A DNA stretch of 14,636 nucleotides from Myxococcota bacterium. GTDB taxonomy: Bacteria; Myxococcota_C; UBA6777. Every line of letters starts with the position of its first letter. The stretch's first letter is position 1. The DNA is taken from assembly GCA_963169055.1 (NCBI GenBank), contig CAUJFU010000310.1, positions 1 through 14,636 of the forward strand, read 5' to 3'. This document shows, in pieces, positions 1 through 7,195 of this stretch. The notes under the pieces are model-generated. The model ran no database searches and was not told the DNA's origin. It worked only from the letters and a program-made list of their open reading frames with translations. The translations under genes and the position numbers were made by a program.

Positions 1-199
1 GAAAAACACGCGGTGGGAAGCAGGGGTAGCAGTGAGCATCGTCACAAAAGCCCATCGCACGGGGCTGTGACAAAAAAATGACAAACAAGTGAACGGATGA
101 ATTCGAGAACACAGGGCGTGGCGGGCTTCTTGGCGCAGACAGACCCAACGGGAGAGATGTTGTGCCTTGCTTGATGCGACAGAAAATCCCCGTCGGCGG
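1..199. other. Window edge, no gene recognised
   Basis: I see no convincing coding region here. An imperfect hairpin lies at 41-71: GTCAC at 41-45 pairs with GTGAC at 67-71, with an inner GCCC/GGGC stem. It is followed on the + strand by an A-run (72-78), not a T-run, so it is not a standard intrinsic terminator for + transcripts. It lies downstream of the minus-strand archaemetzincin gene and could act in its 3' region, but that is only a guess. The flanking gene to the left is not visible. Confidence 0.4.
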
Positions 200-1858
200 T
201 TATTTGTGCGAACCGATCGGCGGTTGTTTGCGAACAGAGACGGGACGCAGGAGACGCAGCGCGCTGGAGTGTTGGGCTTCAATCTCTGAAAGTCCCATCT
301 GCCGGGAAAGATCGCGTAGTATTTCCAATCGTCGGATCGGATCACAGCCTAAATTCCAACACAGTTTCGCCATGCAATGTGGGCAAAGAAACGCGGGATG
401 TCGATCCGCTTCTTCGAGGTGGTTAGAACCGTTCATCACGCAGTCATGACCGATGCAATGGGGCAAGGAAAGAATATGTCCGGCTTCATGCAGCGAGGTT
501 TTCAAGGTGCGTATCAGTAGTTGTTGGAAGGCTTTTGGTGAGTGAGAAGGATCACCATAACGCGCCATGGACCACACCCCCACCCGTTCGCTGAGCGAAG
601 CCTGACCAAAGACATAACTCCAACCCATCCCGGGCCAAAGATCGTGCTGTGTCAGGGCAATCAACATCATCGCGTCTTTTGGCAAACGGGGCTTGAGGAT
701 ATGAAACAGCACGTAAGGCGTGTGAAGTTGTAGATTTCCTTGCGGTTTCTCGCGTGTAGCCCACGGAGGCAACGGCAAACGCTCCCATGCGGGACGCAAC
801 ACCACACGCGAGCAAAAAAACGCCTCCATATAACGTGCGACTTGCAACACCACGCGCTGATGATACGCAGACATCTCCCCCAAAGGCTGCAAGTAAATCA
901 CCTTGCGTTGAACAGAAGGCCGCACAGGCTGAGACGCCTTATATTCTTCAAAAGATTGACCTTCTTCGTGTTGAAGTTTCAGCCAATCACCTTGGATCGG
1001 TAAAGACTTTGGCGCAAAGGTTTCGCGAAGAAAGCGATACGGCGAAGGAAGAGGATCTCTTGCGATTCGTGCGATGCGCTGTTGAAGCTGCTGCATCGGC
1101 GGAGAAAGCGAAGGTTCACGAGTTCGCGGAGCTTGTGGGACAGTTCTTGCGCCAGAGGCTTCGGGAGGATCCAAAGACAGAGGGCGGTTTTGTAGATAGA
1201 GATCCAAAGAAAACCCACCAATCGCCAAGATCAAACCACACAAACTCAACAACCAAAAGGGGTTGCTGAGGATGTAAACCAAACGCGCTTCCCGAGAAAG
1301 CCCCGCAGCAAACAAGATATCAGGCTCTGCTTCGGATATCTCGGGGCTGTGGGCGAGTCGAAAGAGCTCGTCTTCTTCCCACCCCCACGGATGGATACCA
1401 TGCTCCTCTACAACCGAATCTGTCGGTTCCTCGCACTCGAACGGATGGTTCGCGCTCTCTTCTATCGGCGGATGTATCGCATCTTTGCATCCGTTCGGAT
1501 GGATGGTGCCTTCCTGTATAAACGCACACACAGCTTCCCGCAAGAGAAAGACGGGTTCTCCAAAAAGCACCTCATCAGGGGGAACATGATCTGAGGATTC
1601 GACTTTTGACATCGCCATACCACTCCGATCCAAACACACGACCCGCCACGACACAAACAAGGGTTCAGCCTCGCCCAAAGACAATACCCTCCTCAAAAAG
1701 TTCCGATCAGCGATACGTTTATCACACCCCGTCAAGGCAACAGCACAAGCCTGCTCACCGTTTGGCCCGACTTCAACCCAAGCAGCCTCCACAAAGGCCC
1801 AGCACATCACACACCGCAACGCCTCGCTCCCTCGGAATGTTGACACTCCCCATCCCAC
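200..1858 (-). CDS. Membrane-anchored archaemetzincin (M54 zinc metallopeptidase)
   Basis: This 552-residue protein ends in an archaemetzincin-type peptidase domain. Seen: the zinc motif starts at H457 with E458, H461 and third ligand H467, then C468, C473, M475 and a CPHC pair at 492-495. That is the family pattern HExxHxxGxxHC...CxM...CxxC, except that the usual Gly at position 8 is Ser. The preceding stretch with YVFGQASL and SMARYGDP also matches archaemetzincins. The domain starts near residue 310 (KVIYLQPLG). Upstream are an unknown N-terminal region (about 15-118), a degenerate 9-residue repeat (119-163), one transmembrane segment (about 195-221) and a Pro-rich linker. Arg residues before the membrane segment suggest a cytoplasmic N-terminus and an extracytoplasmic protease. 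The start is GTG with GAGGG six bases upstream; ATG codons at residues 81 and 83 are alternatives. It is divergent from the dehydrogenase gene, 61 bases away. Known archaemetzincins are usually shorter soluble proteins; substrates are unknown. The family call is firm; topology and role are inferred. Confidence 0.85.
   Translation of the reverse strand: MGWGVSTFRGSEALRCVMCWAFVEAAWVEVGPNGEQACAVALTGCDKRIADRNFLRRVLSLGEAEPLFVSWRVVCLDRSGMAMSKVESSDHVPPDEVLFGEPVFLLREAVCAFIQEGTIHPNGCKDAIHPPIEESANHPFECEEPTDSVVEEHGIHPWGWEEDELFRLAHSPEISEAEPDILFAAGLSREARLVYILSNPFWLLSLCGLILAIGGFSLDLYLQNRPLSLDPPEASGARTVPQAPRTREPSLSPPMQQLQQRIARIARDPLPSPYRFLRETFAPKSLPIQGDWLKLQHEEGQSFEEYKASQPVRPSVQRKVIYLQPLGEMSAYHQRVVLQVARYMEAFFCSRVVLRPAWERLPLPPWATREKPQGNLQLHTPYVLFHILKPRLPKDAMMLIALTQHDLWPGMGWSYVFGQASLSERVGVWSMARYGDPSHSPKAFQQLLIRTLKTSLHEAGHILSLPHCIGHDCVMNGSNHLEEADRHPAFLCPHCMAKLCWNLGCDPIRRLEILRDLSRQMGLSEIEAQHSSALRLLRPVSVRKQPPIGSHK
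1370..1504 (-). repeat. Degenerate 27-base (9-residue) in-frame repeat
   Basis: Within the archaemetzincin gene, residues 119-163 break into five 9-residue units: IHPNGCKDA, IHPPIEESA, NHPFECEEP, TDSVVEEHG and IHPWGWEED. On the + strand the shared GGATG core recurs at 1389, 1443, 1470 and 1497, spacings of 54, 27 and 27 bases. Four units keep an HP pair and most are acidic toward the end. The array is eroded compared with the other repeats in this window, so it looks older. It lies just before the membrane segment, probably on the cytoplasmic side. Its function is unknown. Confidence 0.7.
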
Positions 1859-1864
1859 AAGCTA

Positions 1865-1869
1865 CCCTC
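1865..1869 (-). promoter_or_regulatory. Ribosome binding site supporting the GTG start
   Basis: GAGGG on the minus strand lies six bases upstream of the GTG at 1858. It supports the long form of the archaemetzincin over internal ATG starts. Confidence 0.5.
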
Positions 1870-1904
1870 AACTTCCGCTTGGAACACAAGTCCCACATCC
1901 ATCA

Positions 1905-1911
1905 AAAGGAG
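1905..1911 (+). promoter_or_regulatory. Ribosome binding site of the dehydrogenase
   Basis: AAAGGAG with an 8-base spacer to the ATG at 1920. It fixes the start of the dehydrogenase gene, which begins directly with the Rossmann fold. Confidence 0.75.
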
Positions 1912-1919
1912 CCAAGATC

Positions 1920-2792
1920 ATGGTCAAATTGGGCTTTCTCGGTCTAGGGATTATGGGGTCTGCGATGGCCCGCAACCTTCTCCACGCTGGGTTCGACCTT
2001 ACCGTATGGAACCGCGATGCCGAAAAGATGGCCCCTCTCACCGAAGCTGGGGCCAAACTCGGTGAAAGCCCCGCAGACGTCGCCTCCTCCTGCGATATCA
2101 CCATCGCGATGGTCTCCAATCCCGAAGCCTCCCATGCCATCGCCTTCGGAAAAGACGGCGTTCTCCAAGGACTCCGCCAAGGCAAAGGCTACGTCGAGAT
2201 GTCGACCATCGATCCACAAACCTCCCATGCCATCGCCCAAGCCGTTCGCGCCAAAGATGCACGTTACCTCGAAGCCCCTGTATCCGGCAGTAAAAAACCT
2301 GCCGAAGATCGAACGCTTGTGATCCTCGCCGCTGGCGATCATGCCCTCTACGACGAGAGCAAAGAAGCCTTCGATGCCATGGGAAAACTCACTGTCTACC
2401 TCGGTGAAGTCGGACAAGGCAGCGCCATGAAGCTCGTCGTCAACATGATCATGGGCGGCATGATGGCCGCTTTCTGCGAAGGCATCGCCCTCGCACAAGC
2501 CAACCATCTCGCCCCCGAAGATCTCTTCGCCGTCCTTGATGCAGGGGCCACCGCCAACCCCATGTTCCGACTCAAAGGCCCGTTAATCGAGCAAGAACAG
2601 TTCACCCCTTCCTTTCCCCTTCAGCACATGCAAAAAGATCTGCGTCTTGCCCTTGCTCTCGGCGAAAGCTGCGCCCTACCTCTCCCCACCATTGCCGCCG
2701 CCAATGCCCAATTTTTGCGCGCTCGCGGCATGGGCCTCGAAACGCTCGATTTCTCGGCTGTTTGGAAGGCCATCCAACCGACCAAGCCCTGA
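1920..2792 (+). CDS. NAD(P)-dependent beta-hydroxyacid dehydrogenase (GLYR1/HIBADH family)
   Basis: This 290-residue protein is a complete beta-hydroxyacid dehydrogenase, the usual family length. Seen: an N-terminal Rossmann motif GFLGLGIMG (5-13); the end of the second strand is followed by WNRD (30-33), and Asn-Arg here usually goes with NADPH. STIDP is at 95-99; the substrate-binding motif is APVSGSKK (119-126), with Ser where many members have a second Gly; the catalytic lysine is K171 in GSAMKLVVN, with N175. Family members reduce small aldehydes such as glyoxylate or succinic semialdehyde, or oxidise 3-hydroxyisobutyrate; motif details favour the glyoxylate/succinic semialdehyde reductase branch, but the substrate cannot be fixed from sequence alone. 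It acts in the cytoplasm. The next gene follows after 51 bases on the same strand, so the two are probably cotranscribed. No valine-degradation genes are nearby to support a HIBADH role. Confidence 0.9.
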   Translation: MVKLGFLGLGIMGSAMARNLLHAGFDLTVWNRDAEKMAPLTEAGAKLGESPADVASSCDITIAMVSNPEASHAIAFGKDGVLQGLRQGKGYVEMSTIDPQTSHAIAQAVRAKDARYLEAPVSGSKKPAEDRTLVILAAGDHALYDESKEAFDAMGKLTVYLGEVGQGSAMKLVVNMIMGGMMAAFCEGIALAQANHLAPEDLFAVLDAGATANPMFRLKGPLIEQEQFTPSFPLQHMQKDLRLALALGESCALPLPTIAAANAQFLRARGMGLETLDFSAVWKAIQPTKP

Positions 2793-2843
2793 CAAGCCAC
2801 CCGCCACCGACGAACCCAACGAACGATACCCCGAGGTTTCACT

Positions 2844-3470
2844 ATGTCTCTTCACGCGATGATCCAAGATCCCGATATCTCCATCGAACAGATCGGCAAC
2901 TTTCTTGATGCTCTCCCCCCCAAGTATCGGCTCGAACAAATCTACGACATCCCCACCAAACTCTTTCCAACACTTTACGAAAAAGCCGCCCTCGCAATGC
3001 CCGTAACCCTCGACTTTTTTGTGCCTCACAACCGCCCTCCCCTCCAACCCGTTATCCACTACGGCATCAACACCCTTCCACTCTTCCAGAATTATCGACA
3101 GTTTAAAAAAGTGTTTTGTCGCCCCAACGATGGAACCCCCCGCATCTTCGGATACAACGACAACGGCTTTTTGCTCAACCGCCTCCTTGGTCCCGGATAC
3201 TTTGTCGCTTACTCCACGCGCCAACGCTTCGAATGGCACGAACGCGGGGCCGTTGTGATCGATTACTACCAAGTCCCCGAAGCCGCCGTCGCCAAAGGAT
3301 GGCCCACCGTCCGCCCCAACGATCAAGGACTCCAAGTCCTCGTCTACCACGAAACCCGCGACTTTATGCGACGAATATCCCGCCACGTCTCCATCGGCGG
3401 CGTCTGGAAACGCAGCGACAAGATCGATGTCCACTTTCTTCTCTGCCGTGAAGAACTCCCCGGTGTATAA
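2844..3470 (+). CDS. Unrecognised 208-residue soluble protein
   Basis: I cannot name a family for this protein. It is a compact 208-residue product with no signal peptide, membrane segment or low-complexity stretch, rich in aromatic residues. Notable stretches are HNRPPLQPVIHYGINTLPLF (62-81), KKVFCRP, GPGYFVAYSTRQRFEW, VVIDYYQVP, an R-P-N motif, and FMRRISRHVSIGGVWKRSD near the C-terminus. The dense patches of His, Arg, Tyr and Asn look like a conserved binding or catalytic surface rather than a structural filler. Codon use matches the upstream dehydrogenase, 51 bases away, which suggests a shared transcript. The ATG at 2844 has GAGG about 10 bases upstream. The stop is 6 bases from the stop of the convergent kinase gene, so there is no room for a separate terminator. 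Confidence 0.85.
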   Translation: MSLHAMIQDPDISIEQIGNFLDALPPKYRLEQIYDIPTKLFPTLYEKAALAMPVTLDFFVPHNRPPLQPVIHYGINTLPLFQNYRQFKKVFCRPNDGTPRIFGYNDNGFLLNRLLGPGYFVAYSTRQRFEWHERGAVVIDYYQVPEAAVAKGWPTVRPNDQGLQVLVYHETRDFMRRISRHVSIGGVWKRSDKIDVHFLLCREELPGV

Positions 3471-3476
3471 GAAAGA

Positions 3477-6092
3477 TCAACGAAACATCGCGTGTTGTGG
3501 ATGCAACAGAAAAGCCTGCAAAGATCGCTGCCTGCGCTTGGTGTCCAAAAAGCAGGTGCCTTGGGGATATCCGATCAACCCCTGCGCAGCGACTTCCGCC
3601 ATTTGTTGCGCAACCCGAAAGGCTGCTTTGGCCTGCCCTGTCACGATTCGACGCAAGCGCTCCCGTTCGACCACTGACAGATCGCGAAAGGAATGTAATT
3701 CCTTGTACGCGGCAACCACTTGTTTCCCAACAAAGGCATACCCCGCTGCCTGCAAACTCAGAACACAAGATCCCCCCGTGTATCCGCTCTTTCGCAACTT
3801 GTCGACCACTTCAGATGCCGTAAACTGCTGCAACGACTCAAACAACGTCTGATACTGCGCCAAATACGGGTAGCGCGTCTCGATCCGAAAACGCATCACT
3901 TCCGCCAATCGCAGTTTGGCTGCACGATAAGCAGCTTCCTCAGTCCGTGTATTCGGTGTTTGGGGAACGATGTGCTCTTGTTGAGTCGGATTGTTCGATG
4001 GTTTGGGAGCGATGTGTTCTTGTTGAGGCGGATGATTCGAGGGTTTGGGAACGATGTGCTCTTGTTGAGTCGGACTGTTCGAGGGTTGAGAGACCGTTTT
4101 CTTTTGTTGTGTTGATGGATTGGGGACTTCTCGCCGAGCAGAGGTGGGCTGTACCGCCCCGCGCTTGGCAGGTGGCAAGAACTCCATCGCGTGACCCAAC
4201 ATCTGTTTGGCCCCTTGCAAGGTTCCCAAAAGATCTCCTTTGCGCGAAGACTCTTCCATTCGACGCTTGGCTTGCCCCATCTGCCTCAACTTTCCTGCCA
4301 CTTTTTCGAGTGCGCCCGCTCCCATATCATCGAAGCCTTGCGGCCCTCCGCTTGGCTTGTGCTCACGACGTTCGGGGCGTTGCGCATATTCCGTTGCCTT
4401 TTTGTCCTGATTCTCGGCTTGTTGCGCGTTTTTGTTTGCGTCTTGATTCTTCACAGGTTGTTTAGGCCGATCATTCGGGCGTTTTATGGGGCTTGTTGTT
4501 TCGACTTGTACGGACGGTTTCGGTCGGTGGCTTGGGCGTTGTGCGAGGGATGGTAGGGTAGCGGGTGAGCGGTTTGGTGACGGCTCGTTCAAACGATCGG
4601 GTGAGCGGTTTGGTGACGGCTCGTTCAAAGGAGCGGGTGAGCGGTTTGGCGACGGATCGTTCAAAGGAGCGGAGCGTTGGCTCAAAATAGCTGTGCGTGC
4701 GGGAGATGGGGTGGGTTGCCATCCGATCCAATCCCAGATCTCGTCCACAACCAACAACAACAACCCCACCCCCACGATGCACAAAAAGCCCACGACCCAA
4801 GGCCAAAATCGCCGCTTTTTCGGGCTTTTCAGAGCGCTGTTTGACTCGAATGACAGAGGTTGGGCTTTGGGTGTTGCGGAACTCAACTTTTGGCTGCTTT
4901 TTGGAGCGTCCAAAAACGGCATGATCTGGGCTTTTGGGCTGGCGATGCTCATCGCAGGAACACGCGGCGCAAGATCCCCCGACCGAAGAGGCGCGATAAC
5001 GGCCTCCCGGATGGCACTGTCTTCAGACGAATGCGCCGAAGAAGGCAGCCCTTCAACGGGGTACGAAAATCCCCGAACATCCGTCATAGCCAGATCTTCT
5101 TCGGTGACTTGTGTGTGCGTTCCTGTGGTGGTTCCCCCAAACCGCCGATACAACGAACGAAAGGCATCTCGCAACATCTCCATCGAAGCAGGCCGATCTT
5201 CGGGAGATTTCGCAAGCATCTGATCGATCCATCTGGCCAACTCTTCGGGAACGTCCCTGCACCTTTCACGGATAGGCGGCGGCTTGACAGAAGTATGGGC
5301 ACGCAACATCTCCATAAACGAGCCCTGTTGGTTGGGCGAAGGATAGCCAAACGGTGGCATCCCCGCCAACATCTCATACAAGATGATCCCCAACGCATAC
5401 ACATCACTTGCAGGCCCAATCCCCGAACCTTGCGCTTGTTCGGGCGACATGTAGATCGGCGTCCCCAAGATCCCTTGCGTAAGATGCGGAGCCTGCGTAT
5501 CGATCATCGTTTTTGCGATACCAAAGTCCAACACCTTCACAAAAGCTTCATGCCCTTCACGCACCGCCAAAAAGATATTTTCAGGCTTCAGATCACGATG
5601 CACCACCGATGCCCGATGACACGTCGCGATCGCATCGCAAACCTGCCACCCTACATCCAACACAAACGTCAGCGGCAACCCCCCTCGTCCCAACACTGCC
5701 GACAACGGACGTCCACGCAGGTGCTCCATCACATAAAAAAATCCAAGGTCTGGATCTTGTCCAAAATCATCGTAGATCCGCACGATATGTTCGTTGCGCT
5801 GCGACAGCGACATCGTCACACGCACTTCTCGATAAAAACGCTCGATATTTTCGGGAGATTGCAGGACGTGTGCTTTGAGGATCTTGATCGCTCGCTCTCG
5901 ATCGCTTTCGAGGTAGATATGCGCCGCACGATAGATGGTTCCAAATCCCCCCTCTGCGATCGGCCCCAAAAGACGGTACTTATGGGCGATCAGCTTCAAC
6001 GGAAAACGGCATTGTGCGCAATACAGCGGCCCTTCCTCTGATGGAGAATAAGAAGCCTTGCACTCGGGACATTGGGATATCTCTTGGAACAT
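3477..6092 (-). CDS. Zinc-ribbon Ser/Thr protein kinase, single-pass membrane receptor type
   Basis: This is a eukaryotic-type (PknB-like) protein kinase of 871 residues from the ATG at 6092. A zinc ribbon comes first (C8, C11, C25, C28). The kinase domain covers about 39-320: glycine loop GPIAEGGFG (43-51), K70 in AIKIL, HRDLKPEN (165-172) with catalytic D167, DFG (189-191), and GTPIYMSPEQ. All key residues are present, so it should be active. A basic patch precedes one membrane segment (about 427-451); the remaining 420 residues should be periplasmic and hold two repeat arrays, a charged region and a C-terminal domain with no recognised fold (about 715-871). The ATG was chosen because it lies just before the zinc ribbon, with AAGGG eight bases upstream; an in-frame GTG at 6170 would add 26 residues of unconvincing sequence. 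It is divergent from parA and convergent with 2844-3470. The kinase may sense envelope or extracellular signals through the tail; the FHA protein at 9586 is a possible partner. Role and ligand are unknown. Confidence 0.93.
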   Translation of the reverse strand: MFQEISQCPECKASYSPSEEGPLYCAQCRFPLKLIAHKYRLLGPIAEGGFGTIYRAAHIYLESDRERAIKILKAHVLQSPENIERFYREVRVTMSLSQRNEHIVRIYDDFGQDPDLGFFYVMEHLRGRPLSAVLGRGGLPLTFVLDVGWQVCDAIATCHRASVVHRDLKPENIFLAVREGHEAFVKVLDFGIAKTMIDTQAPHLTQGILGTPIYMSPEQAQGSGIGPASDVYALGIILYEMLAGMPPFGYPSPNQQGSFMEMLRAHTSVKPPPIRERCRDVPEELARWIDQMLAKSPEDRPASMEMLRDAFRSLYRRFGGTTTGTHTQVTEEDLAMTDVRGFSYPVEGLPSSAHSSEDSAIREAVIAPLRSGDLAPRVPAMSIASPKAQIMPFLDAPKSSQKLSSATPKAQPLSFESNSALKSPKKRRFWPWVVGFLCIVGVGLLLLVVDEIWDWIGWQPTPSPARTAILSQRSAPLNDPSPNRSPAPLNEPSPNRSPDRLNEPSPNRSPATLPSLAQRPSHRPKPSVQVETTSPIKRPNDRPKQPVKNQDANKNAQQAENQDKKATEYAQRPERREHKPSGGPQGFDDMGAGALEKVAGKLRQMGQAKRRMEESSRKGDLLGTLQGAKQMLGHAMEFLPPAKRGAVQPTSARREVPNPSTQQKKTVSQPSNSPTQQEHIVPKPSNHPPQQEHIAPKPSNNPTQQEHIVPQTPNTRTEEAAYRAAKLRLAEVMRFRIETRYPYLAQYQTLFESLQQFTASEVVDKLRKSGYTGGSCVLSLQAAGYAFVGKQVVAAYKELHSFRDLSVVERERLRRIVTGQAKAAFRVAQQMAEVAAQGLIGYPQGTCFLDTKRRQRSLQAFLLHPQHAMFR
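3961..4128 (-). repeat. 42-base in-frame tandem repeat in the kinase tail
   Basis: Four units of 42 bases (14 residues, consensus SPTQQEHIVPKPSN) at 3961-4002, 4003-4044, 4045-4086 and a degenerate one at 4087-4128. The core GATGTGYTCTTGTTGA falls at 3969, 4011 and 4053. The repeat encodes a Pro/Gln-rich linker in the predicted periplasmic part of the kinase (about residues 655-711). The first three units are close at the DNA level, which suggests recent duplication. Confidence 0.9.
4563..4670 (-). repeat. 36-base in-frame tandem repeat beside the kinase membrane segment
   Basis: Three units of exactly 36 bases (4563-4598, 4599-4634, 4635-4670) encode a 12-residue motif LNEPSPNRSPAP. Neighbouring units differ at about two bases each, including silent positions, so the array is young. 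It lies about 25-60 residues after the membrane segment and would form a flexible Pro/Ser/Asn-rich stalk. Confidence 0.92.
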
Positions 6093-6160
6093 CCTGCTCA
6101 CCCTTTTTACCGACACAAGCGGCGAAAACACGTACTCTTTGACGACCGACAGGCCGCCCG

Positions 6161-6189
6161 TTGATCGCACCCCCCAAGGGCGCTATAAC
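6161..6189 (+). promoter_or_regulatory. Predicted sigma70-type promoter of the parA unit
   Basis: TTGATC at 6161-6166 and TATAAC at 6184-6189 are separated by exactly 17 bases, matching the -35 and -10 consensus at 4 of 6 and 5 of 6 positions. Transcription would start near 6196, giving a leader of about 120 bases before the parA ATG at 6315. It lies in the 222-base gap between the divergent kinase and parA genes, as expected. Predicted by eye only. Confidence 0.5.
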
Positions 6190-6297
6190 GAAGCGCGCTT
6201 TGGTTGACACGATCCCACACTACACACCAAACAACAAGACCGAACGCCAAGGTTGCGTGCTATCCGCACCATCCCTCTCTTGCTTCTCATCCCGCAC

Positions 6298-6303
6298 AAG
6301 GAG
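6298..6303 (+). promoter_or_regulatory. Ribosome binding site fixing the parA start
   Basis: AAGGAG lies 11 bases upstream of the ATG at 6315. This favours that start over an upstream in-frame TTG at 6204, whose extra 37 residues look non-coding. Confidence 0.65.
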
Positions 6304-6314
6304 ATCTGTCGATT

Positions 6315-7190
6315 ATGGACCTCAAAGAGACCTTCGGCAACCTCAAGCGCATGATCCAAGGCCCCCGCGTCCCCATCGGCGACCGCCAAGCCATCGTCGT
6401 CGCCGTCGCCGCTCAAAAAGGCGGCGTCGGAAAAACCACCACCGCCGTCCATCTTGCCGCAGGCATCGCCACTTTCCACAAACGAAAAGTCCTGCTCGTC
6501 GATATGGATGCCCAAGGCCACGTTCAGATGAGCCTTTCTTCTCTTCTCCCACCCCAACAAGGCGAATCTCTCGGTGGACTGCTCTTACAAAAACACCGCG
6601 ACATCGAAGAATTGGCCCAATCCACCGCCATCGAGCATCTTTCGTCCATCCCCAGCGACCGCAGCCTCAACGAAACCGAAGCACAGATGGCCTCTCGCAT
6701 CGGCAAAGAACTTTTGCTCAAGCAAAATAGTAAGATCGCTCGCACTCACTACGACTTGATCTTGATCGATTGCCCGCCCAACACCGGAACGCTTACGCTC
6801 AACGCTCTTGTCGCGGCTGATTATGTCCTTGTCCCCTGTGATATGAGCGTCCTTAGCCTCGATGGTGTCGCCTCCATCCTCGAAACCACACAAACCGTAC
6901 GCGAGATGTTGAACCCCAACCTCCAATGGCTCGGCATCGTCCGCACTCGCCTCGACCGCCGCAACGTGATGCTCAACCGTAGCATCGTCGAGAGCTTGCG
7001 CCAACAATACGGCGACAAACTCTTTGATACCGAGATCTGCAATGCCTCTGCTGTTGCACGCGCCCAACTCGTCGGCCAAACCATCTATGACTTTGATCCA
7101 CGTTCCGCCGCCAGTCGTGCCTATCGCATCCTCACCGATGAATTTGCCCAACGCATCGGCTTGACCAAAGCTCCCCCAAAACGGGCTTAA
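6315..7190 (+). CDS. ParA/Soj-type ATPase, orphan
   Basis: A 291-residue deviant Walker ATPase of the ParA/MinD superfamily. Seen: deviant Walker A KGGVGKTTT beginning at K35 with K40, Walker A' DMDAQG (63-68), Walker B LILIDCPP around D152, and the ParA-style C-terminal region (IVRTRLDRRNVMLNRS; RSAASRAYRILTDEF). It lacks an N-terminal DNA-binding extension, so it resembles chromosomal ParA/Soj. ParA proteins bind DNA non-specifically as ATP dimers and position cargo such as chromosome origins, plasmids or protein clusters. No ParB gene or parS-like palindrome (TGTTTCACGTGAAACA type) was seen near it, so this copy is an orphan that may position something other than the origin. A promoter and ribosome binding site precede it. 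The M1 gene starts 5 bases after its stop, which implies coupled expression. The family is certain; the cargo is unknown. Confidence 0.92.
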   Translation: MDLKETFGNLKRMIQGPRVPIGDRQAIVVAVAAQKGGVGKTTTAVHLAAGIATFHKRKVLLVDMDAQGHVQMSLSSLLPPQQGESLGGLLLQKHRDIEELAQSTAIEHLSSIPSDRSLNETEAQMASRIGKELLLKQNSKIARTHYDLILIDCPPNTGTLTLNALVAADYVLVPCDMSVLSLDGVASILETTQTVREMLNPNLQWLGIVRTRLDRRNVMLNRSIVESLRQQYGDKLFDTEICNASAVARAQLVGQTIYDFDPRSAASRAYRILTDEFAQRIGLTKAPPKRA

Positions 7191-7195
7191 CCACC

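Noticed and set aside
41-78. Hairpin with A-run as an intrinsic terminator
   Set aside because: On the minus strand the U-run would come before the hairpin, not after it; on the + strand there is no T-run.
2676-3434. 252-residue minus-strand frame opposite the dehydrogenase and the 208-residue protein
   Set aside because: It is the antisense shadow of two genes with good motifs, start sites and ribosome binding sites.
6204-6314. Longer parA from a TTG at 6204, and TTGACA there as a -35 box
   Set aside because: The extra residues look random, a ribosome binding site supports 6315, and no -10 box lies 16-18 bases after TTGACA. The pair at 6161/6184 fits better.
6312-6340. Minus-strand promoter for the kinase (TTGCCG, 17 bases, CATAAT)
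   Set aside because: It lies inside the parA coding region and the -35 match is weak, so I cannot separate it from chance. The kinase promoter stays unassigned.
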